The translations under genes were made by a program, and so were the position numbers. Below the pieces are notes generated by a model, which made no database searches, was not told where the DNA came from, and was given only the letters and a program-made list of their open reading frames with translations. Positions 1-7,574 of a stretch of DNA of 51,107 nucleotides are shown here, one piece after another. Position 1 is the stretch's first letter. Each line of letters starts with the position of its first letter. Origin of the DNA: DAOWGG01 sp965369815 (GTDB lineage Bacteria > Patescibacteriota > Gracilibacteria > UM-FILTER-43-11); assembly GCA_965369815.1 (NCBI GenBank), contig CBDUQS010000003.1:1-51107 (forward strand), read 5' to 3'.

Positions 1-126
1 AAATAAGACACTTGCAATTGCCTTTAAATAGAGCATTTTTCGCCTTTGATTTACCTGAAATACCATGACGATGACCATCAGGGCGAGTACTCCAATTCCT
101 TGAATGACGTATGGGTGCAAGTTCAT
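1..126 (-). CDS. Partial membrane protein, N-terminus only (possibly YgjV-like)
   Basis: An open frame begins at the ATG at 126-124 and runs off the left window edge without a stop, giving 42 residues. Residues 6 to 23 form a hydrophobic helix (YVIQGIGVLALMVIVMVF), followed by a polar turn QVNQRRK and a second hydrophobic stretch that is cut. The pattern of a first helix, a short basic loop and a second helix resembles the start of YgjV-type inner-membrane proteins, but 42 residues are too few to decide. It follows the NADAR gene by 22 bases on the same strand and may be co-transcribed with it. Confidence 0.45.
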   Translation of the reverse strand, partial: MNLHPYVIQGIGVLALMVIVMVFQVNQRRKMLYLKAIASVLF

Positions 127-148
127 GATACTATCCTAGCATAAGAGA

Positions 149-586
149 TTAGATGAGTTCACCCCTTATTTTCATCCAAAGTTTTCCGAGCTTGTTTAGT
201 CCACTTCCATCCTCTCCGCATCCCCAATAGAGGTCGGTGGGGGAGTTTTCGATGATAATTTTTTCTTTAGTGAATATCAGCTCTTTTTTTATTTCTTCAT
301 GCTGGTCTATCTTAGCTCGAATTGATTTTTCCATTATTTCATCTTTGATTTCATTCCAGTTTTTTCGAATATTTTCGGGCTGACTTCGTCCAACTTTTGA
401 GGCTTCTTTTGGGGTATCTACCTCTCTTATTATCCTTCGAATATCAAGGTCTTTAAATTTTTGAGCTTGATAATAATGCTCTACGGTTTTCCAATTTTCC
501 CCCTCTAAAAAAATCGAATGTTCTGAGTAATTCGAGAGATAACCAAAAGGATCCGATGTGTGATAGAACTTGATTACCTGATTCAT
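149..586 (-). CDS. NADAR-domain protein (YbiA/RibX-type N-glycosidase family)
   Basis: The 145-residue product is a single NADAR domain of usual length. Visible family features are the SNY triplet at residues 18-20, the segment around W32-E36 with YYQAQKF, the DLYWGCGEDGSG stretch at 118-129, and N131 with LGKLWM near the C-terminus. Known family members hydrolyse N-glycosidic bonds, either of riboflavin-pathway intermediates (YbiA) or of ADP-ribosylated guanine in DNA, where they reverse DarT1-type toxins. No DarT-like gene is visible nearby. The ATG at 586 lies only 6 bases beyond a -10-like TAGTAT, so the message may be leaderless. It is 40 bases downstream of a methyltransferase on the same strand. 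The fold assignment is firm; the substrate is unknown. Confidence 0.88.
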   Translation of the reverse strand: MNQVIKFYHTSDPFGYLSNYSEHSIFLEGENWKTVEHYYQAQKFKDLDIRRIIREVDTPKEASKVGRSQPENIRKNWNEIKDEIMEKSIRAKIDQHEEIKKELIFTKEKIIIENSPTDLYWGCGEDGSGLNKLGKLWMKIRGELI

Positions 587-592
587 GAATTA

Positions 593-622
593 ATACTATC
601 TCAATTCTTCTTATTGATGCAA
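593..622 (-). promoter_or_regulatory. Candidate promoter of the NADAR gene, leaderless
   Basis: On the minus strand TTGCAT (622-617), an 18-base spacer and TAGTAT (598-593) precede the ATG at 586. A start point 6-7 bases after the -10 would fall at the ATG itself. No Shine-Dalgarno is present. Confidence 0.4.
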
Positions 623-626
623 ATTC

Positions 627-1580
627 TTATCCCTTCTTCCCTCTCTTCCCTTTTACTTTCTTTTTCCCGCTTAGGTTTGTACGGACGTATTTCCTTACAA
701 CAGTGATGGCATTGCTTTTGTCATGTTCGCTTGCTTCTCCGCCGTTCACCATCCATCGGTTGTCTGTTTGGTTTAGGTCACTTTTGCAACCAACCTGAGA
801 CTCCTTCTCCCAGCACTTTTCCAGATCACCAAAATGATGTAAAAAAGACCTATCCACTTCTTTCATTAATTCCCCTCTATGCCAGGTACACCTTTCCGCG
901 AGGACTAACGAACCCCCTGGCTTAATGATTTTAGTCATCAGTTTTATAGCCTCTTTTCTAAGCGAACTTAGATATTTTAAATACACATTATGACAATCAT
1001 TCTTTCGATCTCTCCTTACCTCATCTCTTGTGAATGGAGGTTCTAAAATTGCGTCTAAGCCTGTTCCCGGGAAGCAGAAGCTGCCACTGTCTACTTTTTT
1101 ACCCTTAATCATATGCAGCAGTGCTTTGCCAGTACGAATATCATCACAAACAAGATGAATATAATCCCTTTGTGATTTCACAAAAGTTTGTCGAAATTTT
1201 TCTTTTGCCAAATCATACCTTTTGGTGGGCAGATTTTTTTCGGACTCTTTGTGTTCGACTATATCGGTACTGACATAAATCATTCCTGGCGTCTGATCCT
1301 GCATCCTTATTATTTCTGCGGCGTCTAAGATCATGGTTTCGCTTCGATCGACACCAATAATAGTTGAGTTTGATTGCAGTTCCTTAAGTAACATCAGCAA
1401 AAAGCCAAATCCAGAGCCAAGATCAACGTGGGTATCATTTTCCTGAAGATTGATTAGTTGTGCAATAACCTGATAGGCACCAATATCTAGCCAGCACTTA
1501 CTCTCTTCAGCCCATTGCTTTTTGTATTTATCTTGGAGCATTTGCACGCTAGGGTGCAACTGTATAAAATCTTTTGGCAT
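627..1580 (-). CDS. SAM-dependent methyltransferase, class I, with basic C-terminal tail
   Basis: About 317 residues from the ATG at 1580. A TTG four codons upstream (1592) is an alternative start. The SAM-binding motif I is clear (HVDLGSGFGF) with the acidic end of strand 2 in IGVDRSE and a later core strand at GGSLVLAERC. A roughly 100-residue insert with conserved-looking Cys, Arg and aromatic residues separates the motifs (LAKEKFRQTFVKSQRDY region and GTGLDAILEPPF). The tail is a run of lysines and glycines (KKKVKGKRGKKG), suggesting nucleic-acid contact. No NPPY or IPPY motif is seen, so the substrate (RNA, DNA, protein or small molecule) cannot be named. It is the first gene of a possible three-gene unit with NADAR and the membrane protein. 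Confidence 0.7.
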   Translation of the reverse strand: MPKDFIQLHPSVQMLQDKYKKQWAEESKCWLDIGAYQVIAQLINLQENDTHVDLGSGFGFLLMLLKELQSNSTIIGVDRSETMILDAAEIIRMQDQTPGMIYVSTDIVEHKESEKNLPTKRYDLAKEKFRQTFVKSQRDYIHLVCDDIRTGKALLHMIKGKKVDSGSFCFPGTGLDAILEPPFTRDEVRRDRKNDCHNVYLKYLSSLRKEAIKLMTKIIKPGGSLVLAERCTWHRGELMKEVDRSFLHHFGDLEKCWEKESQVGCKSDLNQTDNRWMVNGGEASEHDKSNAITVVRKYVRTNLSGKKKVKGKRGKKG

Positions 1581-1621
1581 TTCAGTTGTCAAAGTTCTAC
1601 TAATTATGAATTAGTTGTTTA

Positions 1622-1649
1622 TTATTAAATAAAAATATTAGATTGTCAA
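1622..1649 (-). promoter_or_regulatory. Candidate promoter of the methyltransferase gene
   Basis: TTGACA (1649-1644), 16-base spacer, TAATAA (1627-1622) on the minus strand, about 40 bases before the ATG. The -35 is perfect; the -10 is weak. Confidence 0.4.
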
Positions 1650-1663
1650 TATTATGTATACGC

Positions 1664-1694
1664 AAAAATACCCAACCTGAAAGGCTGGGTATTT
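1664..1694 (-). terminator. Rho-independent terminator after pyrE
   Basis: A 13-bp stem (1666-1678 with 1682-1694, one G-U pair on the minus-strand RNA) closes a 3-base loop and is followed by a U-run (with the stem end, UUUUU). It lies 10 bases past the pyrE stop. The opposite strand also carries a T-rich tail. Confidence 0.8.
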
Positions 1695-1704
1695 ATTTTG
1701 TAGC

Positions 1705-2301
1705 TTAAACTTGAGTTTCAGCAATGAAGGCTTTGGCTCGATTGTAATCATCTTCACTGATCTTTTTTTCTTCATTCAGAATGTCTAAAAGCTCATTGAT
1801 TCCAAGTACGCTGTGTAGTTTGTATCCTTTTTCTTCTAAAAGTCTTCCTCCACCCTGTTCACGATCGACCAAAACAATGAAATCTTTGATCTTTAATCCA
1901 GAGGATTCAAAGGGCCCTACAGTTTCAAACTTACTTCCTCCCGTGGTGATGAGATCATCAATAATCAAAGCCGTGTCACCTTCTTTGTATACTCCTTCAA
2001 TTTTCTTTTTTGTTCCGTAGTCTTTTACCTCTTTTCGTGCGTAAGTCATGGGCCAGTCTTTTTCAATCGAAATTGCGGTTGCAATAGGAAGGGCAGTGTA
2101 AGGAATTCCTGCGATTACATCGAATTCAAGTCCTTCAGCGAGCTCAACCATGGCGGTGCTGATCATTTTGAGAACTTTTGGATAAGAGATGAGGAGGCGT
2201 AGATCAATGTAGATAGGGGATTTAATTCCAGATTTTAAGGTGAATTCACCAAATTTTACCGCTCCGATTTCGTGTAAAGCGATTGCGATTTCTTTTTTCA
2301 T
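1705..2301 (-). CDS. pyrE: Orotate phosphoribosyltransferase
   Basis: PyrE transfers the phosphoribosyl group of PRPP to orotate, giving OMP in de novo pyrimidine synthesis. The 198-residue protein has the usual length, the N-terminal GEFTLKSGIKSPIYIDLR substrate segment at 18-35, ARKEVKDYGTKK with catalytic-loop basic residues near 88-99, and the PRPP-binding signature ALIIDDLITTGG at 111-122. The start is the ATG at 2301; no Shine-Dalgarno precedes it. It is transcribed divergently from tRNA-Trp and ends at a strong terminator, so it is a single-gene unit here. pyrD and pyrK lie 2.4 kb away in another unit; pyrB, pyrC and pyrF are not in the window. Confidence 0.95.
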   Translation of the reverse strand: MKKEIAIALHEIGAVKFGEFTLKSGIKSPIYIDLRLLISYPKVLKMISTAMVELAEGLEFDVIAGIPYTALPIATAISIEKDWPMTYARKEVKDYGTKKKIEGVYKEGDTALIIDDLITTGGSKFETVGPFESSGLKIKDFIVLVDREQGGGRLLEEKGYKLHSVLGINELLDILNEEKKISEDDYNRAKAFIAETQV

Positions 2302-2307
2302 AATGAG

Positions 2308-2336
2308 TTGAAATTAATGGGCATTACTGATATTTT
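2308..2336 (+). promoter_or_regulatory. Candidate promoter for tRNA-Trp
   Basis: TTGAAA (2308-2313), 17-base spacer, TATTTT (2331-2336), about 33 bases before the tRNA. The -10 overlaps a short palindrome CTGATATTTTATCAG. Confidence 0.35.
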
Positions 2337-2369
2337 ATCAGGGCATTTAGAAATTTGGAAGTCAAACAA

Positions 2370-2443
2370 AGGCCCATGGTGTAATGGTAGCATACCGGTC
2401 TCCAAAACCGTTTGTCCGGGTTCAAATCCTGGTGGGCCTGCCA
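2370..2443 (+). tRNA. tRNA-Trp (anticodon CCA)
   Basis: A complete cloverleaf: acceptor AGGCCCA pairs with TGGGCCT; D-stem GTGT/GCAT; anticodon loop CTCCAAA with U33 and anticodon CCA; T-stem CCGGG/CCTGG with loop TTCAAAT; discriminator G73 and an encoded CCA end. The outermost anticodon-stem position (C27-U43) is a mismatch. The reductase gene starts 17 bases downstream, so the two may share a transcript. Confidence 0.96.
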
Positions 2444-2460
2444 TTAATGTAAATATTAAA

Positions 2461-2997
2461 ATGGAAAGAAGAGTAATACTAAATATGGCCATTAGCTTAG
2501 ATGGCTTTATTACTGATATAGACGGTGGATTTGGTTGGATTGTGGGTGATGGAGATAAAAGTCACGATACGGAGAGTCAATTTAATTTTGAAGATTTCAC
2601 TAATTCAGTGGATACTATAGTGATGGGGAGAAAGGCTTATGAAGATTGCCCGGAGGAAACCTTGGAAAGCTTTAAAAAACATAAAATCTACGTAGCTACT
2701 AGTAAGGAAATGAATAGTGAATGCGAAAATGTAGAATTTATTAATGGTGATATTGTAAATTTAATTGAAGAGGAAAGAAAAAAAGAAGGTAAGGCTATTT
2801 GGATATTTGGAGGTGCAGGACTTGCAGATCCATTTATAAAAGCAGATGTAATAGATGAATATATAATAGGTTTTATACCCACTATCTTAGGCTCAGGAAG
2901 AGAGCTGTTTTTAAAAGACAATCCAACTATTAAACTACACTTAAAAGAATCTACAACTCAGGACGGTATCGTTATTGTTAGATATCTAAAGAGGTAG
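2461..2997 (+). CDS. RibD C-terminal / dihydrofolate-reductase-like protein
   Basis: The 178-residue protein belongs to the RibD-C branch of the DHFR fold (COG0262). Visible signatures are NMAISLDGFI at 8-17, DTIVMGRKAYE at 51-61, the NADPH-site glycines in IWIFGGAGLADPFIKADVID at 113-132, and the late strand IPTILGSGRELF. Members reduce pteridine- or pyrimidine-type substrates with NADPH, but most are uncharacterised, and a true FolA cannot be claimed. An open frame continues upstream through the tRNA, so the start is set at the ATG at 2461, just after the tRNA 3' end. An ATG at codon 9 is a less likely alternative. A bidirectional terminator follows at once. Confidence 0.85.
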   Translation: MERRVILNMAISLDGFITDIDGGFGWIVGDGDKSHDTESQFNFEDFTNSVDTIVMGRKAYEDCPEETLESFKKHKIYVATSKEMNSECENVEFINGDIVNLIEEERKKEGKAIWIFGGAGLADPFIKADVIDEYIIGFIPTILGSGRELFLKDNPTIKLHLKESTTQDGIVIVRYLKR

Positions 2998-3001
2998 GAA
3001 G

Positions 3002-3059
3002 ACAACAAAAAATCCCACTCTAAACCCCGATTTCTCGGAATAATTAGTAGGATTTTTTG
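3002..3059. terminator. Bidirectional terminator, copy 1 of a 57-bp repeated element
   Basis: Arms AAAAATCC and GGATTTTT enclose an inner hairpin CCGA-TTTC-TCGG. T-runs occur on both strands, fitting its place between convergent genes ending at 2997 and 3062. It is closely related to the element at 4416-4472, sharing the core CCCGATTTCTCGGAAT. Confidence 0.75.
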
Positions 3060-3061
3060 AT

Positions 3062-4303
3062 TTATGCGAATCTTTTGAATCTTTCCCTTATTTTTAATAG
3101 AATATTTAAAATAAAACCTTTAATTTTTTGAATGAAGCCAATGGATTCATCTTGAAGTTCGACTATAATCACTTTGTGTCCTGTCGGGTCTTCATCCATA
3201 GCTTTTTGGATTTTCTCCATAATTTTTTCCGATTCATCTCTGGATTTTATTTTGATTACTCTTTTTTCAAATATAATTTTTTCTTCTTTATCTGCCTCAT
3301 TTTGATTTGAATCTAGTATTTTAAAGATTTCTTGGCGTGTCTTCGTAATGTATTCCACCCTGATATATTCCACTCTATCCGTGAGATGTTCCCTGTGGAG
3401 TCTTAAGTAATCTAAGTCATTTGACTCTTGATCAATTCTTTCAATGTTTTGACCAAGTGTAGATAATAGCTCACTCAACTCTTCTTCATCGCCGTATTTA
3501 TCTTTAGCTATGGCATATTGTTCTCTGACGTAGTTTATGTCATTCGATAAATCACCATAGCTCTCTTCAGTTTCGGATAAAAAATCATTAAAAATTTTCC
3601 AGTGTAAAACAAGGGAACTCATAAGATTTCCCACCTCTTCCATGGCTGCCTTTGGCCAATTTTTTTCATCTTCTTCTATCTGAGTTCTTATTTTTTCAAT
3701 TTCATCTATTTTAAGTGGGAACTCTTTATAAGTATCTAATATAAGGTCCGTGAGCTCTATAAGATTGTCCAATTGTTTTTTTTCTTTTTCAAAAGGAACT
3801 TTAAATTTATCTTCCCACTCTTTTGCAATCTCTTCCTCACTTTTAGTGGTTTCTTTTGCAGGCTCTTCATTTGTTCCTTGTATTGAAAATATTTCCTCAA
3901 AAGCCTCTCGCTCTATCAGAAGAAACATTTCAGCTAAGCGCTGCATGCCATGGAGCGCGTTGTTGTTGCCATCGCGTTTATAGGATGTCACTGCATCATC
4001 AACATCATCACAAAATTCATCTACCTCCGATTTCTTTTTAATTTCATTCACCTTTATTGACTGAATGGATTCTCTGATTCTACTTTTTAGCTCATCAACT
4101 TTTCCTAGTGCCCTATCTTTGTATGCCTTGAAATGATTTGCGGTCTTTATTTCAACCCTGCTTCTTAATAGATTTGTGGCATATTCAGCTCTCTCACTCA
4201 AATATTCCACTGATACAGAGCTCTCTTTCTCTCCACTAGGATTAAAAGGCTTATTATAATATACATCACCCTGAGGTGTCTGAGCTTTCTTGGTTGGATA
4301 CAT
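3062..4303 (-). CDS. Coiled-coil orphan protein, 413 aa
   Basis: I do not recognise a family. The protein is highly charged and almost wholly helical by composition, with long Glu/Lys-rich stretches typical of coiled coils between about residues 60 and 380 and no signal peptide. The N-terminus (about 25 residues, Pro/Gly/Ser) looks disordered. The last 30 residues (GFIQKIKGFILNILLKIRER then a basic end) form an amphipathic or marginally hydrophobic helix that could bind the membrane surface. It is monocistronic: an almost consensus promoter lies 36 bases upstream, and terminator elements lie on both sides. Confidence 0.7.
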   Translation of the reverse strand: MYPTKKAQTPQGDVYYNKPFNPSGEKESSVSVEYLSERAEYATNLLRSRVEIKTANHFKAYKDRALGKVDELKSRIRESIQSIKVNEIKKKSEVDEFCDDVDDAVTSYKRDGNNNALHGMQRLAEMFLLIEREAFEEIFSIQGTNEEPAKETTKSEEEIAKEWEDKFKVPFEKEKKQLDNLIELTDLILDTYKEFPLKIDEIEKIRTQIEEDEKNWPKAAMEEVGNLMSSLVLHWKIFNDFLSETEESYGDLSNDINYVREQYAIAKDKYGDEEELSELLSTLGQNIERIDQESNDLDYLRLHREHLTDRVEYIRVEYITKTRQEIFKILDSNQNEADKEEKIIFEKRVIKIKSRDESEKIMEKIQKAMDEDPTGHKVIIVELQDESIGFIQKIKGFILNILLKIRERFKRFA

Positions 4304-4338
4304 ATTTTAAGTATAGGGAGGGTAAATAGAGGTTGAGT

Positions 4339-4366
4339 ATTATATCTTATTTTATATTTTTGTCAA
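4339..4366 (-). promoter_or_regulatory. Strong consensus promoter of the coiled-coil gene
   Basis: TTGACA (4366-4361), 16-base spacer, TATAAT (4344-4339) on the minus strand. The predicted start is near 4332, giving a leader of about 29 bases without a Shine-Dalgarno. Confidence 0.8.
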
Positions 4367-4415
4367 TATTTAAACAAGGGTTCATTATATTATTTCGATT
4401 CCTAAAAAATCATTT

Positions 4416-4472
4416 ACAACAAAAAATCCCATTCAGAATCCCGATTTCTCGGAATGGTGAGTGGGATTTTTT
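4416..4472. terminator. Terminator, copy 2 of the 57-bp repeated element
   Basis: Arms AAAAAATCCCA and GTGGGATTTTTT enclose the same CCCGATTTCTCGGAAT core as copy 1 at 3002-3059. It sits 12 bases beyond the stop of the Cys-rich microgene and would end the pyrDK unit before the next promoter. Confidence 0.78.
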
Positions 4473-4484
4473 AATATGCGTGGG

Positions 4485-4586
4485 CTATTTGCAGCTTCCT
4501 CCGCAACATCCTCCTTTCTTATCATCATCTCCATCATGTTGACCACATCCGCAACCTCCTTTTTCTCCATCATTGAAATTAGTCAT
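4485..4586 (-). CDS. Cysteine-rich microprotein, 33 aa, last gene of the pyrDK unit
   Basis: A short frame of 33 codons runs from ATG (4586) to TAG (4485). The product has five cysteines in two clusters, CGCG at 12-15 and CCGGSC at 27-32, with one His at 17 and a DGDDD acidic run between, so metal binding is the obvious guess. Gly, Asp, Lys and Cys make up most of the chain. It starts 85 bases after the pyrK stop, and the terminator lies just after its own stop, so the end of the transcript is placed to include it. No Shine-Dalgarno is seen. Small CCGG-tailed proteins of this sort occur in CPR-like genomes by my recollection, but I know no assigned function. Confidence 0.6.
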   Translation of the reverse strand: MTNFNDGEKGGCGCGQHDGDDDKKGGCCGGSCK

Positions 4587-4671
4587 AATTTTTTTGGTTA
4601 ATTGGTAATGAGTGTTCTTAGTTTATCAGAAGCTGATTGAAAATCAATTTTTAGTTGTAGCTTTTATTACA

Positions 4672-5463
4672 TTATTCCACCTTTACTCCCGAAGAAGAAC
4701 GGTGGTATTTTCCGAATTCAGGAAGTCTCAAGGCTTCTACTCCATCAAGAACAGGGCCGTCTTTGCAAACCCGAATGCCGGTATCGTCCATGCAACATTG
4801 ACCGCAAATACCGAAACCACATTTCATGTAGCGCTCTAGGCTTACTTCACAATTTACATCACTGTCTTTGGCCATTTTGGCTACTTTTACCATCATTACT
4901 TCGGGGCCACAGGTGTAAACACTATCCACTTTATGATCTTTCAATGCTGTTTCCATCACATTGGTGCAGAATCCATTACACCCCTTACTTCCGTCGTCCG
5001 TTGAAACCATTACTTCACATCCTAGTTTTTTAAATTCTTCTTCGTAAATCAGCATGTCGGCGGTTCGAGCGCCGATGATGGCGAGAACCTCAATTCCTTT
5101 TTTCACGGCTTCCTGAGCGAGATTGAGGAGTGGGGGAGTTCCGTATCCGCCGCCGATCACAATGATTTTTTTGTCACCTTCTCTTAATTTAAATCCTTTT
5201 CCGAAAGGCCCTCGAATTCCCAACCGGTCACCCACTTTAATTTTTTCATGAATAGCTTTGGTACAGTCTCCTGCATTGGCGATTCCCATTTTAAACTCGG
5301 TGTCGGTTTGCCACCCAATACTCATAGGCACTTCATCAACTCCTGGCATCCATACCATTACAAATTGACCGGGTTTTGCCCGCAAACTGTGCCTTAAGGT
5401 GTAAGTTTTGAAACCTGGATACTCCTCTTTAATATCGATGATTTTAGGGGAAAGCATGGTCAT
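4672..5463 (-). CDS. pyrK: Dihydroorotate dehydrogenase electron transfer subunit
   Basis: PyrK carries FAD and a [2Fe-2S] cluster and passes electrons from dihydroorotate oxidation in PyrD to NAD+. The 263-residue protein shows the FAD-domain segments YTLR (21-24) and VPMSIG (45-50), the NAD-domain glycine motif GGGYGTPPL at 104-112, TCGPEVMM at 184-191, and the cluster ligands C215, C220, C223 and C233 in the CGFGICGQCC region. C224 is an extra Cys. The start is the ATG at 5463; 31 bases of AT-rich repeat separate it from pyrD, and no Shine-Dalgarno is visible. Its presence makes the neighbouring PyrD a class 1B enzyme. Confidence 0.94.
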   Translation of the reverse strand: MTMLSPKIIDIKEEYPGFKTYTLRHSLRAKPGQFVMVWMPGVDEVPMSIGWQTDTEFKMGIANAGDCTKAIHEKIKVGDRLGIRGPFGKGFKLREGDKKIIVIGGGYGTPPLLNLAQEAVKKGIEVLAIIGARTADMLIYEEEFKKLGCEVMVSTDDGSKGCNGFCTNVMETALKDHKVDSVYTCGPEVMMVKVAKMAKDSDVNCEVSLERYMKCGFGICGQCCMDDTGIRVCKDGPVLDGVEALRLPEFGKYHRSSSGVKVE

Positions 5464-5469
5464 TTTTAT

Positions 5470-5505
5470 TCAATTACTAATTAATAATTACCAATTACGA
5501 ATTAT
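5470..5505. repeat. AT-rich intergenic repeat (AATTACCAATTA family), copy 1
   Basis: A run of TAATTA-type units fills the pyrD-pyrK gap and extends into the last pyrD codons. It contains AATTACCAATTA at 5486-5497, identical to the unit before the DAHP synthase gene at 22048-22059. Confidence 0.55.
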
Positions 5506-6415
5506 GGGCGAGGCCAACTAATTCGCTGATGTCTTCAAAGCCCTCTTCTTCCATGAATTCGTGGATTTTTTTGGTGATCATTTCAAAGGCTTTCATGTCG
5601 TGATACATCAATGCGGAACCAATGCCGAGTAGGCTTCCTCCGGCCATCAGCATTTCAATGGCGTCTCGTCCGTTGATGATTCCACCGGTGGCAATGATGG
5701 GGATTTTTACATTTTTATAAATGTCATATACGCATCGAACAGCAATGGGTTTGATTCCTTGCCCACCAATTCCTCCTACTTTGTTGGCTAAAATGGGTCG
5801 TCGCATATAGATATCAATCAACATCCCAGGTCCTACTGTATTAATAGCAGTGATAGCATCAGCTCCGGCTTCTTCAGCGTGCTTAGCGATCATTCCGATG
5901 TTTGGTACATTGGGGGAGAGCTTGATTGAAATTGGTTTTTTAGTTATTTTTCGCACCTCCCTTGTTGCATTTTCAGTCATCATTGGGTCGCAGGCAATCG
6001 GCCGTCCCATTTCATCCTCTACATTGGGGCAAGAAAAGTTTAGCTCAATTAAATCTACGGGGTAGCTATCCATTATTTCGGCACATTCTACAATGTCTTT
6101 AATTGAATGACCGGCAACACTTCCGATAAGAGGATTGTCTGGGCATTGCTTGGTGTATGCTTCGAATTCATGTCCAGCTTTTTTAATTCCCTCACCGCAT
6201 AATCCAATGGCATTGATCATTCCACCTGGATACGTGAGTACAGTTGGATTGGGGTGCCCTGGTCGCTCTTCCATAAAAAGAGATTTAGCGGTTACTCCTC
6301 CGCAACCATGATTGATACAGTTGGCCATACTGGAGCCAGTGACTCCTAAATAGCCGGAAGCCAGTACCGTTGGATTGGGGAAGTTAACTCCGCAAAAATT
6401 AACACTAAGGTTCAT
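5495..6415 (-). CDS. pyrD: Dihydroorotate dehydrogenase, class 1B catalytic subunit
   Basis: PyrD oxidises dihydroorotate to orotate using FMN. The 306-residue TIM barrel has LASGYLGVTG at 18-27, the active-site segment NFSCPNVE with C129 as the expected catalytic base of class 1 enzymes, KLSPNVPNI at about 171-179, NTVGPGM, and the phosphate-binding GIGGQGIKPIA and ATGGI motifs. Pairing with pyrK immediately downstream supports the NAD-dependent 1B heterotetramer. The gene is 60 bases after the HD-GYP gene on the same strand, with no terminator between, so the pyr genes are probably read with the HD-GYP and malic enzyme genes. Confidence 0.95.
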   Translation of the reverse strand: MNLSVNFCGVNFPNPTVLASGYLGVTGSSMANCINHGCGGVTAKSLFMEERPGHPNPTVLTYPGGMINAIGLCGEGIKKAGHEFEAYTKQCPDNPLIGSVAGHSIKDIVECAEIMDSYPVDLIELNFSCPNVEDEMGRPIACDPMMTENATREVRKITKKPISIKLSPNVPNIGMIAKHAEEAGADAITAINTVGPGMLIDIYMRRPILANKVGGIGGQGIKPIAVRCVYDIYKNVKIPIIATGGIINGRDAIEMLMAGGSLLGIGSALMYHDMKAFEMITKKIHEFMEEEGFEDISELVGLAHNS

Positions 6416-6475
6416 ACTAATCGGTTTTATTGTTCGCCTCCGATTATATCGAAAAGCCGATTAAAAACAAAGTGG

Positions 6476-7507
6476 CTATTGAATGATGGATTTGTTAAAA
6501 GTGGGATTTGGATCGATTTCCAAAAAGGCTTCAACTATTTCAGGGTTAAATTGCTTTTCACTTTCTTTAAATCGAGTTAAATTCTTATCCCATGGAAGGC
6601 CTGCACATCTTTTTAACTCTTCTTTTGCTTTTTTGGACTCATTTCCATTGTCGTTGTGTTTTCGGTAGCTGGTCATGGCATCAAAACTATCGGCCACAGC
6701 AACGATTTGAGCAATTTCACTGACTTTTTTCGGAGGAATCCAGTCTGGGTAACCCCTTCCGTCAGGGCGAACGTGATGCTCTAAAATTCCGTTGTGGACA
6801 AGTAGATGATCTTTCTTACTGAAATTAATAAAACCCTTGGCACCCAGCTCATTCCAAAGCGCGATTCCAATGACTGGGTGAAGTTTTATGGTTTCGAATT
6901 CTTCGTGAGTTAATTTTCCAGGATGTTTTACGATCTCATGAAGGAATGCCTGCATTTTCCCCAGGTCATGCAGAAGTCCGGCAATTGCTGCTATTTCTGG
7001 CTCAGTTTCTCTATTTAGTTTTTGAGCAATGAGTGAGCTGTAAGTTCCTACTCGAAGTGAATGACCCAATCCATATCCTTTGAAATAAATAGTGAAAAGA
7101 ATCTTGTGGGCTTCTGGTGGTAGAGCTTCAAGAATATCATAAGTGGTAAACATCGCTTCGGCGCTGGAAGGTTTTAGGGCTGGCTGTCCTTCCGGTAGTT
7201 GGATTTTCCAAAATAATGCCTCTCCTACCAATCGGCTGACGCGGTGACCATTGAGATGTTGACATAATATATGATTATCAATATCTGATTCCATTAAGCT
7301 GGCTACATTTCTCCTTGTCATTTCATGAACGATGGGCTCATCGTCATCTCTGAGATATTTTTCAGGGCTTCTTAAAAAATCTTCCACATCTTCTTGCGTG
7401 GTGATTCGGTGGGCGGCGGCCATGCTGTCTTTTAACCAAATTTGCTCATCATCCAAAATACCTTTCATTCGGTCAGAAAATCGTTTCGAAGTATTTAGGG
7501 CGAGCAT
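6476..7507 (-). CDS. HD-GYP-type phosphohydrolase domain protein
   Basis: A 343-residue protein with an N-terminal region of about 130 residues of unknown fold and a C-terminal HD domain. Metal-site candidates are H149, the H180-D181 pair in HDLGK, H210, and H244-H245. The HD-GYP signature is present as HHVRPDGRGYP (244-254), with Val where Glu is usual at the third position. The following segment VADSFDAMTSYR at 271-282 is also typical. Such domains usually degrade cyclic di-nucleotides, mainly c-di-GMP, but no GGDEF or EAL protein is in the window and activity cannot be deduced. No membrane segment or receiver domain is seen. It lies between malic enzyme and pyrD in one direction. Confidence 0.82.
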   Translation of the reverse strand: MLALNTSKRFSDRMKGILDDEQIWLKDSMAAAHRITTQEDVEDFLRSPEKYLRDDDEPIVHEMTRRNVASLMESDIDNHILCQHLNGHRVSRLVGEALFWKIQLPEGQPALKPSSAEAMFTTYDILEALPPEAHKILFTIYFKGYGLGHSLRVGTYSSLIAQKLNRETEPEIAAIAGLLHDLGKMQAFLHEIVKHPGKLTHEEFETIKLHPVIGIALWNELGAKGFINFSKKDHLLVHNGILEHHVRPDGRGYPDWIPPKKVSEIAQIVAVADSFDAMTSYRKHNDNGNESKKAKEELKRCAGLPWDKNLTRFKESEKQFNPEIVEAFLEIDPNPTFNKSIIQ

Positions 7508-7574
7508 AATTTATTTCTTTACTTACATCTAATAAGATATGTATATTTCGGTACAAATCAAGGGTAATCTTAAT

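Noticed and set aside
2308..2460. Reductase start upstream of the tRNA
   Set aside because: The frame would include tRNA-Trp; the DHFR-like fold starts at 2461.
2461..2997. Calling the reductase folA (true dihydrofolate reductase)
   Set aside because: The sequence follows the RibD-C branch and lacks the usual FolA order; thymidylate synthase is not adjacent.
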